From contig NZ_CP171821.2 in assembly GCF_028401415.2 (NCBI RefSeq), forward strand, positions 3,596,001-3,660,000: a DNA stretch of 64,000 bases, in the 5' to 3' direction. Each line of letters starts with the position of its first letter. The stretch's first letter is position 1. The notes under the pieces are model-generated. The model ran no database searches and was not told the origin of the DNA. It worked only from the letters and a program-made list of their open reading frames with translations. The DNA comes from Glaciecola sp028401415 (GTDB taxonomy: Bacteria; Pseudomonadota; Gammaproteobacteria; Enterobacterales; Alteromonadaceae). Position numbers and translations under genes: made by a program. This document shows, in pieces, positions 1 to 8,128 of the stretch.

Positions 1-1179
1 CACGCCCTTCATCTCCGCGTTTTGCTCAATAATAGGCAGCATATCTTGACTGAAGTAATTGCCCACTTCGCCAGGCTCAGAAAAATCAAGTAGGGTAGTC
101 AGCAATGTGAGTGAAGCGATACTCTCGTCTTTTAAACCGCATAAATAAGCGGTAGTCACTGCCGATAGTGTGCCGCCTACACAAAAACCTGTCAGGTTGA
201 CCTGCTTTTGTCCCGTAATACGCTTTATTACTTCAATAGCTGTGAGCGGGCCTTTGCGCATGTAGTCAAAAAAGTCATTATCTGACAGCTCAGCGTCTGC
301 ATTGACCCACGAAATCATGAATACATTATGCCCGCTGTCAAGTAAGCCTTTTGCCAGTGATTTCTTTTCCTCAAGGTCAAGAACGTAGTATTTATTAATG
401 AATGGCGGCGTAATCAACATAGGAAGGGTATGTTGAGTCTTTGTGGTAGACGTGTAGTGAATGAGTTCAATAAGCTCATTGCGATAAACCACTTTGCCCG
501 CTGTATAAGCTAAGTTCTCGCCAATAGTGAAAGCATTCGCATCGGTTTGGCGCATTTTTAAGGCTTCTAGCGGACTTTCTTCTAAATCTTCAAGATAGGC
601 CTGCATGCCTTTCATTAAAGACTGTCCTTTTGTTGCGAGAATTTCTTCGCAGACATCAGGGTTGGTCAATACAAAATTGGTCGGAGATAAGGAGTTTACA
701 TATTGGCGAGTATAAAATTTGGCCTGCCGCTTGTGTTTTGGGTCGGCAAACTCAATGCTATCAACCATATTCGTCATCATTTCTGAATTAATCAGATAGC
801 TTTCTTTGATGTAGTTAAAAATAGGGTTTTCATCCCACTGCTGATGTGAAAAACGTCTATCTTTGCGTTTCTTTGTCTGATCATTTGACCCACTCTTATT
901 TTCAGCGTCGTCTGCAGCTTGCCCCATCATGACTTTGCTTGCCTGTTGCCATAGTTCGTTTTGCTTTTGCATGTAATCAAATTGGTGCTGCATCAGTCGG
1001 TTTACATCTACTTTCGTTTCACCCTTCAGTAATTCTTCAAATCGCTCTTGGCTAAAAGGATTAGGAAAACTATCTGCACCCTCTTTGCCTGCGCGGGTAA
1101 GAATTTCTTGTGCCATGGAGTTAAATACGCTGGCGTATTTATCGAGATAGCCTAAAATTTCGTTTTCGTCAGTGCCCAT
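1..1179 (-). CDS. phaC: Class I poly(3-hydroxyalkanoate) synthase, C-terminus cut by window edge
   Basis: The enzyme polymerises 3-hydroxyacyl-CoA into polyhydroxyalkanoate storage granules in the cytoplasm. 393 codons are visible and the frame is open to the window edge. An N-terminal PhaC domain precedes an alpha/beta-hydrolase core. The lipase-like box reads GFCVGG, with the nucleophile Cys near residue 333. The catalytic Asp and His of the family lie further towards the C-terminus, outside the window. The ATG at 1179 is preceded by a good AAGGAG ribosome site. The DUF6489 gene lies 29 bases upstream on the same strand, so the two probably form one operon. The family assignment is firm. 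The class I call rests on the single long subunit and is slightly less certain, because the end is not seen. Confidence 0.93.
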   Translation of the reverse strand, partial: MGTDENEILGYLDKYASVFNSMAQEILTRAGKEGADSFPNPFSQERFEELLKGETKVDVNRLMQHQFDYMQKQNELWQQASKVMMGQAADDAENKSGSNDQTKKRKDRRFSHQQWDENPIFNYIKESYLINSEMMTNMVDSIEFADPKHKRQAKFYTRQYVNSLSPTNFVLTNPDVCEEILATKGQSLMKGMQAYLEDLEESPLEALKMRQTDANAFTIGENLAYTAGKVVYRNELIELIHYTSTTKTQHTLPMLITPPFINKYYVLDLEEKKSLAKGLLDSGHNVFMISWVNADAELSDNDFFDYMRKGPLTAIEVIKRITGQKQVNLTGFCVGGTLSAVTTAYLCGLKDESIASLTLLTTLLDFSEPGEVGNYFSQDMLPIIEQNAEMKGV

Positions 1180-1208
1180 GCCTTGTCACTCCTTATCGAG
1201 GATATTTT

Positions 1209-1475
1209 CTATTTCTTGTCGCTTTTGCCACTGCCCGAACTGCTCCCCATCCCGCCAGACATAAGATTGGACATTAAGTTTTGATAAGCAGCAAAACCTG
1301 ACATACCCTGTTCCATAGCCGGTCTTATTAATGTCTCAAAAGCCATCTGCGGGTCTTGTTGGCACTGCTTTAACATGTCTGCTGTGATGTTTTGATGCAG
1401 CTCGCTAAAATCCGGTAGTCCAAACATCTCTCGCGCTTCTGCTGGGCTTAACTCTAAATCAATCTTTATCTTCAT
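1209..1475 (-). CDS. DUF6489 family small protein, upstream partner of PHA synthase
   Basis: The protein has 88 residues. It starts MKIKIDLELSPAEARE and ends in a low-complexity Gly/Ser/Lys tail (SSGSGKSDKK). It matches my recollection of the DUF6489 family, whose function is unknown. I place the start at the ATG at 1475, because the conserved block begins exactly there and a GGAAA sequence lies just upstream. The open frame continues to 1523, but the extra residues look unlike the family. It lies directly before phaC on the same strand. A role in PHA metabolism, for example as a granule-associated or synthase-modulating factor, is inference from this position only. Confidence 0.75.
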   Translation of the reverse strand: MKIKIDLELSPAEAREMFGLPDFSELHQNITADMLKQCQQDPQMAFETLIRPAMEQGMSGFAAYQNLMSNLMSGGMGSSSGSGKSDKK

Positions 1476-1647
1476 AGTTTTTCCAATGATGTTCTGCCAT
1501 TCGTTTGATGATGCTAAACTCACCCTTTGAGTCAGCTCAAGACCTTGAACTTTTAGCCTATGCGCCTGCCTGATTAAAGTCTACAGTTTTCGACTAAGGT
1601 AGCAGTTTATTGAACGATGCAATTGGGTGTATTGCCTATAAATTCAC

Positions 1648-1789
1648 TTTGAACTTAGGGCTTTTCCAGAGGGAGGGGCGGAGCTTTGAAAGCGTCGAAA
1701 TCATGGACGATTTCGCCGAGCGCCCATGGATGGGTTCACAGCGGCTTTCAAAGCTCCGCCCCTCCCTCTGGAAAAGCCCTAAGCTCAAA
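1648..1789. repeat. Long inverted-repeat hairpin element (46-base arms)
   Basis: Arms at 1648-1693 and 1744-1789 are reverse complements over 46 bases with one mismatch (1653 against 1784). The 50-base spacer holds two further small hairpins: CGAAATC/GATTTCG around 1696-1715 and CCCAT/ATGGG around 1723-1734. The arms are G-rich (GGGAGGGGCGGAGC), unlike the surrounding AT-rich sequence. It lies between the divergent DUF6489-phaC and PBP1B genes. It looks like a non-coding repeat of the REP/MITE kind rather than a simple terminator. An open frame through it (1610-1840) is judged spurious. Confidence 0.85.
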
Positions 1790-1836
1790 CAATGCGCAAA
1801 ATTAAACATAGATGTAAATAAAGGATCTTACTCAGT

Positions 1837-4149
1837 TTGAAAATGTCATCATTACTTTTTGCCCCCTTTAGATGGTTCAAACGCCACTTTTGGAAGCTTG
1901 TAACGGTTTTTATTGTGCTTAGCGTAAGCTATCTCATATATATTGACGCACAAGTCAAACACCACTTTGCCGGACATAAATGGGAAGTGCCTGCACAAAT
2001 CTATGCACGGCCCTTGCGGCTTTCTCTTAAACAAGAAATCAGCATTGAGGAAATACAAGATGAGCTAAAGCTTCTTGGCTATAGGCAGGTCGCTACTGCC
2101 GACGATGTGGGTGAATACAGCATCGGCAAAGATATCCTCTCTATTTACAGGCGGGCATTTCAGTATGGCGCGCTAACTGCACCTGAGCGACGGCTCAAAA
2201 TTGATTGGCAAGGGCTACGTATCAGCCAAATTGCGCTGCTTGACGACAATCAAAACGCACGCTCTGTTCTCCTAGAGCCATGGCTCATTTCACGATTGGT
2301 GGGCGGCTTGTCGGAAGATAGGATGTTGATGCAAGACAGCGATATCCCAGATATGCTGAAAATAGCACTGATAGAAGTAGAAGATAAAAACTTTTATAAG
2401 CATCATGGCGTTGCACCGCTGGCGATATTGCGTGCTTTATTTGCCAACATAAGCGCCGGTCGCACCGTTCAAGGCGGGAGCACACTGACACAGCAACTGG
2501 TTAAGAATTTATATCTTAGTCGTGAACGAAGTTATGTTCGAAAGCTCAGAGAAGCGGCGATGGCTTTAGTCATAGATGCCCGCTATAGCAAAGATGAAAT
2601 TTTAAATGCCTATATCAACGAAGTCTTTTTAGGTCAAAACGGCAAAGTCGCTGTGCATGGCTTTGGCTTAGCAAGCCATTTCTATTTCAACAAACCTTTA
2701 CAAGAGCTTGAGCTAGTTGAAATTGCAACATTGGTCGGGATGGTAAAAGGCCCGTCTTTCTATCACCCTAAGCGACAAAAAGACCGTTCGCTAGAGCGTC
2801 GTAATTTAGTGCTGCGTATTTTGTTCGATGAGCAGTATTTGAGTGCTAGCGAGTATCAAAGCGCCATTGCAAAACCGCTTGTGACTTCATCAAGCCCCAG
2901 TTTGGCCTCTGGCCAGCACCCTGCATTTATGGACAAAGTTAGAGATGAGCTGTTTTCGGTTGTACCCGATTCAAGCGAGCGATTAGCTGGCGTAAAGGTG
3001 TTTACTACATTAGATGTTAATGCGCAGCTTCGAGCTGAAAACGCATTAATAAGTACGCTTGAGCAAAAATCGCAAGCACGGAACTTGCCCAATATTGAAG
3101 GGGCAATGGTTGTCAGCGACATCTCTAGTGGCGAGATACGTGCCATTGTAGGCGGGAAGCGAGCGCAGTTTGCAGGTTTTAATCGCGCGTTAAATGGATA
3201 CAGACAAATAGGCTCTTTAATGAAACCGGTGGTCTATCTGGCCGCGTTAGAGAATGCGTATGAGTTTAACTTAGCCACACGCCTTGCAGACGAGCCGGTG
3301 GAATACGATGACAAAGAGGGTAAAAAATGGCAGCCGCAAAATGCCGATAAAAGCTTTAGAGGAGAAGTGAGCTTATTAGACGCGATTGTGAATTCATACA
3401 ATGTACCCAGCGTAAATTTGGCCAATCTTGTGGGCTTTGACGAGGTTGCGGCAACCTTACAACGCTTGGGTTACGAAAAAGCAGTTAAGCCCTTGCCATC
3501 ATTGGCGCTTGGCGCAGTGGAGCTTTCGCCACTTGAAGTAAACCAAATCTATCAAGTGATCAGTAACCAAGGAGAGCTAAGACCACTGCATGCATTGAGT
3601 TCTGTCACCACGGCAGATAATCAGTTAATTTGGGAACGTGAGGCGGTTTCGCAGCAGCGTGCCGATATTGATGCAAGCTACTTGTTGAATTTTGCCTTGC
3701 ATCAGGTCACCAAAAAAGGCACCGCGCGTGCCCTCGGTGAGCAATTTGGCCGCGTAAATATGGCGGGTAAAACAGGCACGACAGATGACTATCGAGATAG
3801 TTGGTTTGCAGGCTTCGATCGCAATTTAGTGACCAGTGTTTGGGTTGGTCACGATGACAATACGCCTGTTAATATGTCGGGCGCGACTGGCGCCTTACCG
3901 GTATTCATGGCGTTTCAAGCGCAAAACTCGCCAAAAAGTCTGGTCAGAGCCTTTCCTGAAACGCTAAGTATTGCGCACTTTGATGTCGCAAGCGGTCAAC
4001 ATATGCTGGCAGGGTGTCCCAACATTATGAGCGTTCCGGCAATAACAGACGGCTTGTCAGACGCACAGGGTTGCGCCGAACTCGAGAGAAACCCACCAAA
4101 AGCGCCGAAGAAAGAACGTAATTTCTTCGAGCGCTTGTTTGGCTGGTAA
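1837..4149 (+). CDS. mrcB: Penicillin-binding protein 1B (bifunctional peptidoglycan synthase)
   Basis: This 770-residue class A PBP makes and cross-links peptidoglycan on the outer face of the inner membrane. One membrane anchor lies at about residues 18-38, followed by a UB2H-like segment. The GT51 glycosyltransferase domain carries the motif EVEDKNFYKHHG near residue 182. The transpeptidase domain shows all three penicillin-binding motifs: SLMK (Ser near 460), SYN (near 520) and KTGT (near 645). The length fits PBP1B. Its usual activator LpoB is not in this window. The start is either the TTG at 1837, about 12 bases after AAGGA, or the ATG at 1843; the difference is two residues. It appears to be followed closely by the nuclease-like gene on the same strand. 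Confidence 0.95.
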   Translation: MKMSSLLFAPFRWFKRHFWKLVTVFIVLSVSYLIYIDAQVKHHFAGHKWEVPAQIYARPLRLSLKQEISIEEIQDELKLLGYRQVATADDVGEYSIGKDILSIYRRAFQYGALTAPERRLKIDWQGLRISQIALLDDNQNARSVLLEPWLISRLVGGLSEDRMLMQDSDIPDMLKIALIEVEDKNFYKHHGVAPLAILRALFANISAGRTVQGGSTLTQQLVKNLYLSRERSYVRKLREAAMALVIDARYSKDEILNAYINEVFLGQNGKVAVHGFGLASHFYFNKPLQELELVEIATLVGMVKGPSFYHPKRQKDRSLERRNLVLRILFDEQYLSASEYQSAIAKPLVTSSSPSLASGQHPAFMDKVRDELFSVVPDSSERLAGVKVFTTLDVNAQLRAENALISTLEQKSQARNLPNIEGAMVVSDISSGEIRAIVGGKRAQFAGFNRALNGYRQIGSLMKPVVYLAALENAYEFNLATRLADEPVEYDDKEGKKWQPQNADKSFRGEVSLLDAIVNSYNVPSVNLANLVGFDEVAATLQRLGYEKAVKPLPSLALGAVELSPLEVNQIYQVISNQGELRPLHALSSVTTADNQLIWEREAVSQQRADIDASYLLNFALHQVTKKGTARALGEQFGRVNMAGKTGTTDDYRDSWFAGFDRNLVTSVWVGHDDNTPVNMSGATGALPVFMAFQAQNSPKSLVRAFPETLSIAHFDVASGQHMLAGCPNIMSVPAITDGLSDAQGCAELERNPPKAPKKERNFFERLFGW

Positions 4150-4191
4150 TGGATGCTGGCGTACAACATAATTGTTTAATTTCAATAAGTT

Positions 4192-5079
4192 GTGAGTGCG
4201 ATTGCGATGCAAAACATCGAGTTTGACGAATATGTTGGGGTAGATTGGTCAGGCGCTAAATCCCCTAAAAAGTCATTTTCAATCTCGCTTGCTTCGTGCT
4301 TCTCTGGTCAAACAGACGCGCCTTCTGCACGTCTAGAAAAGCTTTCCCGCACGGACATATTCGATTTCATTAAAGCGCGTTTATCCACGACTTCACGCAC
4401 CTTAATTGGCATTGATTGCAATTTCGGGTATTGCGCCGAAGTCATGCGGCGTCAGTTTGGGAAAGATGTAAGCTATCTGGACCTACACAAGGCTGTTGAA
4501 CAGATGAACTTGGAACATCCGAACTTTTTCGCGGGTAACTTTTGGTCATGCAAGCCCTACGTCAATGATTTTTGGACGACAGGCAAACAGCCTCAATGGT
4601 TTTGCGCGAAAAGCCTGCGTAGACACACCGAAACGGCCTCTATTGAACAAGGATTAGGGATCCCAGAAAGTCCTTTTAAGCTTATTGGGGCGAAACAAGT
4701 CGGAAAAGGAGGCTTGGCTGGTATGAGAATGCTTCGTCAGTTAAAAATGCTTTACCCAGATACGCTTGCGCTCTGGCCTTTTGACGGTCAAAAAATTCAT
4801 GATGCGCGCGTCGTTGTTACCGAAATATATCCTCGCTTATTTATTAAAAAAGCAGGCTTTGGAAACCAAAAAGTTCGCGATTTACCGACGCTCAACGAAG
4901 TGCTTAGCAATTTTGATAGCGGTAGTCTTAAATTAGAAGCTGAGCTCAATGATCATCTAAGCGATGCCATTATTGCCTCGGCAGCCCTGAGATGGTTTTG
5001 TCAAAATCGCCATCCCTTATCATTGCGCATGCCGCATGAAGCAAAAAAGTTAGAGGGTTGGATATTTGGGGTGGAGTAA
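4192..5079 (+). CDS. DUF429-like predicted RNase H-fold nuclease
   Basis: The 295-residue protein shows conserved acidic strands typical of the DUF429 predicted nuclease family: EYVGVDWSGAKS near the N-terminus, LIGIDCNFG near residue 80, VVTEIYPRLF in the middle and DHLSDAIIASAA near the C-terminus. The spacing suits an RNase H-like active site with Asp residues, but the substrate is unknown. There is no signal peptide, so it should be cytoplasmic. The start may be the GTG at 4192 or the ATG at 4207; neither has a strong ribosome site. It follows PBP1B by 42 bases on the same strand, but no functional link is evident. The family call is moderate, and no biochemical role is claimed. Confidence 0.65.
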   Translation: MSAIAMQNIEFDEYVGVDWSGAKSPKKSFSISLASCFSGQTDAPSARLEKLSRTDIFDFIKARLSTTSRTLIGIDCNFGYCAEVMRRQFGKDVSYLDLHKAVEQMNLEHPNFFAGNFWSCKPYVNDFWTTGKQPQWFCAKSLRRHTETASIEQGLGIPESPFKLIGAKQVGKGGLAGMRMLRQLKMLYPDTLALWPFDGQKIHDARVVVTEIYPRLFIKKAGFGNQKVRDLPTLNEVLSNFDSGSLKLEAELNDHLSDAIIASAALRWFCQNRHPLSLRMPHEAKKLEGWIFGVE

Positions 5080-5355
5080 CGACACATGGGTAGGTGCTTG
5101 ATTGTAAAACTCCTTGCACTTACCGCAGCGGCAAATGCCTCGAACCTATATTCAATAGTGATTTACACCATCATCACCAGATACATAAATCGCAGTGTCG
5201 CTCAGCGAATATAGACCCTATGAACGGTCGAAAACACCAAAGCTACAATGTATAGTCGAAATAACGATGCTTTAAGCTTTGCGCAAAACAATGACCAGAT
5301 TCAATAGACTGCGTCTATTTTGCATGAATAACCCACCTTACCAAAATAGGTCAAT

Positions 5356-5372
5356 TGCACAACATTAGTGCA
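5356..5372 (+). promoter_or_regulatory. NtrC (GlnG) enhancer-binding site
   Basis: TGCAC-N7-GTGCA is a perfect match to the two half-sites of the enterobacterial NtrC consensus with the right 7-base spacer. Its centre is about 97 bases upstream of the predicted transcription start of glnK, a usual distance for an NtrC enhancer. I did not find a second equally good site. Confidence 0.8.
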
Positions 5373-5434
5373 TCAAAATCACATCAAAGTATATTCTCTG
5401 CCTTTAAGTCCCTGAAAAATAGTCAAATATCGTG

Positions 5435-5451
5435 TTGGCACTGCTTTTGTA
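5435..5451 (+). promoter_or_regulatory. Sigma-54 (RpoN) -24/-12 promoter for glnK-amtB
   Basis: TTGGCAC-N5-TTGTA matches the sigma-54 consensus, with GG at 5437-5438 and a 5-base spacer between TGGCAC and TTG. The only clear deviation is GT in place of GC at -12. Transcription should start near 5461, about 49 bases before the glnK ATG. Together with the upstream NtrC site it predicts induction under nitrogen limitation. Confidence 0.8.
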
Positions 5452-5509
5452 TTGATTCGCGGTAGGAACAACCCTTTTCAATACATTCAAACACAAGCAG
5501 GAGCAATCT

Positions 5510-5848
5510 ATGAAACTAGTCACTGCAATCATTAAGCCGTTTAAGCTCGATGATGTTCGTGAAGCTATCTCAGAAATCGGAATCGATGGATTAACCGTGA
5601 CTGAGGTGAAGGGCTTTGGACGACAAAAAGGCCATACAGAGTTGTACCGCGGCGCTGAATATCAAGTGGATTTTTTACCGAAGGTAAAACTTGAAATTGC
5701 GATAAATGACGATCAGGTAGAACGTTTAGTGGAAGCCATCGTTGGCGCAGCTAAGACCGGCAAAATTGGTGATGGTAAGGTCTTTGTTTATGACCTGGAA
5801 CAAGCGGTGCGTATTCGTACCGGTGAAGCTGACACAGACGCACTTTAA
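5510..5848 (+). CDS. glnK: PII nitrogen signal protein GlnK
   Basis: This 112-residue PII protein senses 2-oxoglutarate and ATP/ADP, and when GlnD has not uridylylated it, it blocks the ammonium channel. The N-terminus MKLVTAIIKPFKLDDV and the T-loop ELYRGAEYQVDFLPK are canonical. The uridylylation target is Tyr51. The C-terminal IGDGKVFVYDLEQAVRIRTGE stretch forms the nucleotide-binding part. The length is exactly that of the family. A good AGGAG ribosome site precedes the ATG. It is the first gene of an operon with amtB (26-base gap), which is why I call it GlnK rather than GlnB. The upstream NtrC and sigma-54 sites indicate nitrogen control. Confidence 0.95.
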   Translation: MKLVTAIIKPFKLDDVREAISEIGIDGLTVTEVKGFGRQKGHTELYRGAEYQVDFLPKVKLEIAINDDQVERLVEAIVGAAKTGKIGDGKVFVYDLEQAVRIRTGEADTDAL

Positions 5849-5874
5849 CGCGTTAACGAATACGGAGAATAATA

Positions 5875-7113
5875 ATGGAAATCACATTCGAACTTGGGTA
5901 TGCACTTGATACCTTTTACTTCCTAATTTGCGGCGCGTTCGTCATGTGGATGGCGGCCGGTTTTGCTATGCTCGAAGCGGGTTTAGTTCGCGCAAAAAAC
6001 ACCACAGAAATATTAACTAAAAACATCGCGCTTTATTCGATTGCCAGCATCATGTATATGGTTTGCGGCTATGCAATTATGTATGGCGGTGACTTCTTTT
6101 TAAGCGGTATAACTGGTGACGGTGCAACAGGCGTTGCCGAAGATCCAGCCACATATGCACCTTCCGCTGACTTTTACTTTCAGGTTGTGTTTGTTGCGAC
6201 AGCCATGTCAATTGTATCGGGCGCAGTTGCAGAGCGCATGAAGCTTTGGTCGTTTCTTTTGTTCGCGGTTGTTATGACAGGATTCATTTATCCAATGGAA
6301 GGCTCATGGACGTGGGGTGGTGAAGCTGTATTTGGTCTTTATACCCTGGGTGATCTTGGATTTAGTGACTTTGCGGGTTCGGGTATCGTTCATATGGCAG
6401 GAGCCGCGGCGGCGCTCGCAGGTGTATTAGTGCTTGGCGCTCGTAAGGGTAAATATACCGCAGACGGTAAAGTCAACGCGATTCCTGGTGCGAATTTACC
6501 CTTGGCAACGTTGGGTACTTTCATCTTATGGATGGGCTGGTTTGGTTTTAACGGTGGCTCTGTGCTTGCAACCGCATCAGTTGAATCCGCAAATGCCGTT
6601 GCTGTTGTATTTATGAATACAAATGCAGCGGCCGCAGGCGGTTCAGTTGCTGCATTGATTCTTGCCCGTATACTTTACGGCAAAGCTGATTTAACAATGG
6701 CCTTAAACGGTGCACTAGCGGGTTTGGTCGCCATTACAGCAGAACCTTCAACACCTTCAGCACTTGAAGCAACTATTTTTGGTGCGCTAGGCGGAATTCT
6801 TGTTGTGTTCAGTATTGTTGGCTTGGACAAACTTAAAATTGATGATCCAGTGGGCGCGATTTCAGTTCACGGCGTGGTCGGTCTATTGGGCTTGTTACTA
6901 GTACCAATCACCAACGACGGCTCATCTTTCTCAGGTCAGATCATCGGCGCGCTTACCATCTTTGTATGGGTATTTGTCACTAGCTTAATTGTTTGGTTAG
7001 CGATTAAAGCCATCATTGGTGTAAGAGTATCTGAAGAAGAAGAGTATGAAGGCGTTGACCAAAGTGAATGTGGGCTTGAAGCATACCCCGATTTCACTCA
7101 GTCACGCTCGTAG
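5875..7113 (+). CDS. amtB: Ammonium transporter AmtB
   Basis: This 412-residue inner-membrane channel conducts ammonium/ammonia as a trimer and is gated by GlnK. About eleven hydrophobic helices can be read. The twin pore histidines lie in SGIVHMAGA (His173) and in ISVHGVVGL (His332). The conserved acidic residue before the first of them is in the DFAGSG motif. The start ATG has GGAG eight bases upstream. It follows glnK by 26 bases and is followed by a rho-independent terminator, so glnK-amtB is a two-gene transcription unit. The C-terminal tail is acidic (SEEEEYEGVD), as expected for the cytoplasmic end that contacts GlnK. No oddities were seen. Confidence 0.96.
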   Translation: MEITFELGYALDTFYFLICGAFVMWMAAGFAMLEAGLVRAKNTTEILTKNIALYSIASIMYMVCGYAIMYGGDFFLSGITGDGATGVAEDPATYAPSADFYFQVVFVATAMSIVSGAVAERMKLWSFLLFAVVMTGFIYPMEGSWTWGGEAVFGLYTLGDLGFSDFAGSGIVHMAGAAAALAGVLVLGARKGKYTADGKVNAIPGANLPLATLGTFILWMGWFGFNGGSVLATASVESANAVAVVFMNTNAAAAGGSVAALILARILYGKADLTMALNGALAGLVAITAEPSTPSALEATIFGALGGILVVFSIVGLDKLKIDDPVGAISVHGVVGLLGLLLVPITNDGSSFSGQIIGALTIFVWVFVTSLIVWLAIKAIIGVRVSEEEEYEGVDQSECGLEAYPDFTQSRS

Positions 7114-7226
7114 CCTGACCTTAGCTATAGTTCAAAGGGAGAAGCTTGCTCTACAACAACAATAAAAATGCAGTAGAATAATAAAAATTATAGCAAGCAA
7201 CCAACGACAGTTGGTCACAAAAATAG

Positions 7227-7250
7227 GCCCCGCAATCGCGGGGCTTTTTT
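7227..7250 (+). terminator. Rho-independent terminator of glnK-amtB
   Basis: A 7-bp stem GCCCCGC/GCGGGGC with a four-base loop is followed by six T residues. It lies 113 bases after the amtB stop codon. Confidence 0.9.
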
Positions 7251-7318
7251 CGTTTACTCATGTCATACTATCCTTAAACAGGATTCAGGTTCCTTAGTTT
7301 CTGTATTAATTCGTATCG

Positions 7319-8128
7319 ATGAGTTTAATCTTGATGTCAGTAAAGCCAATCCCAAATAATAAGCTTTATGCCTATGTTTTTCCCGGCGTGAAAGAAGATG
7401 TAACGCCATTCATCAGGCCAGCCAAAATCACACGCAATTGGATGGATGAAACGCCCGCTCGCTATGCCTATCGGTGCATCCCCTTGACCGCAGCAAACAG
7501 CATGGGATGGGAACTCCTCAATCCGGTTGATACACAAGTGACGTGGACAGGCAAAGCAGCCGGTGATCAGTTGCATTTTAAAGTAAAACAGGCAAGCCCA
7601 TTCGCGGCTCGTCCACATTTTGGCTCAGGTACGGTCACCTGGTATTTACCCTTTTTGTTTCGAACGCCTCCTGATTACGGATTGATGGTTACTGGCCCTG
7701 CCAATCAAGATAAGGCACACGTGGTTCCATTAGATGCATTCATTCGCTCAGACTGGCTACCTTTTCCGTTTACCATGAATTGGCGCATCACCGAAGCTGA
7801 CAAGCCCATTCATTTTGCAAAGGGAGAGCCAATTTGAAGAATTTTCCCTTATCCATTAGCGCTGTTGAACGAGATGGAGCTTGAAATACATGACTTACAG
7901 GAGGACCCAGCCCTCATGCAGCAGCTACAGACATGGGAGCAGTCTCGTCAGGGCAACTATGCAAAGCAAAAGCAAGCAGAAGAGCAGTGGGAAAAAGAAG
8001 GCAGAAAGCCAGAGCTCAAAGAGCTATGGAATTCCCAGTATGCAAAAGGTAAGGGTGCAGAGCAAGCCCAGGTGGCGCATCAGAACTTCTTTAAATGTAA
8101 TGAGCCCACTGATACGCGCAAATCTTAA
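7319..8128 (+). pseudogene. DUF6065 family protein, interrupted by an in-frame TGA
   Basis: Two open frames in the same phase, 7319-7834 and 7838-8128, together encode one protein of about 268 residues that resembles the DUF6065 family (unknown function). The first half contains ITRNWMDETPARYAYR and LPFPFTMNWRITEADKP. The second has the helical, Gln/Glu-rich tail LQEDPALMQQLQTW. The only interruption is the TGA at 7835-7837 in the context GEPI-TGA-RIFPYPL. As I remember the family, a Cys stands at this point (GEPxC), so one substitution from TGC or TGT explains it. Alternatives are a truncated but functional 172-residue product, readthrough, or selenocysteine; I see no SECIS-like hairpin downstream. 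The last codons overlap the convergent amidohydrolase gene by four bases. Confidence 0.65.

Larger units (their letters stand above)
5080..5509. other. Intergenic regulatory region upstream of glnK-amtB
   Basis: This 430-base stretch carries no convincing gene. Its 3' part holds the NtrC-type site (5356-5372) and a sigma-54 promoter (5435-5451), listed separately. A 42-codon frame at 5086-5214 has a weak GGAG upstream but no recognisable product. I see no structured RNA. Confidence 0.6.

Noticed and set aside
1610..1840. Open frame of 76 codons before the PBP1B gene
   Set aside because: It runs straight through the long inverted repeat (1648-1789), has no ribosome site and consists largely of hairpin-arm sequence; I treat it as a by-product of the repeat.
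5086..5214. 42-codon frame with a weak GGAG upstream, hydrophobic N-terminus
   Set aside because: No recognisable product, lies in a regulatory region, and no sign of conservation can be judged from one sequence.
7835..7900. Selenocysteine insertion at the in-frame TGA of the DUF6065 gene
   Set aside because: No stable stem-loop with a G-U loop is evident in the bases after the TGA, and the TGA is followed by A, a good termination context. A nonsense mutation is simpler.
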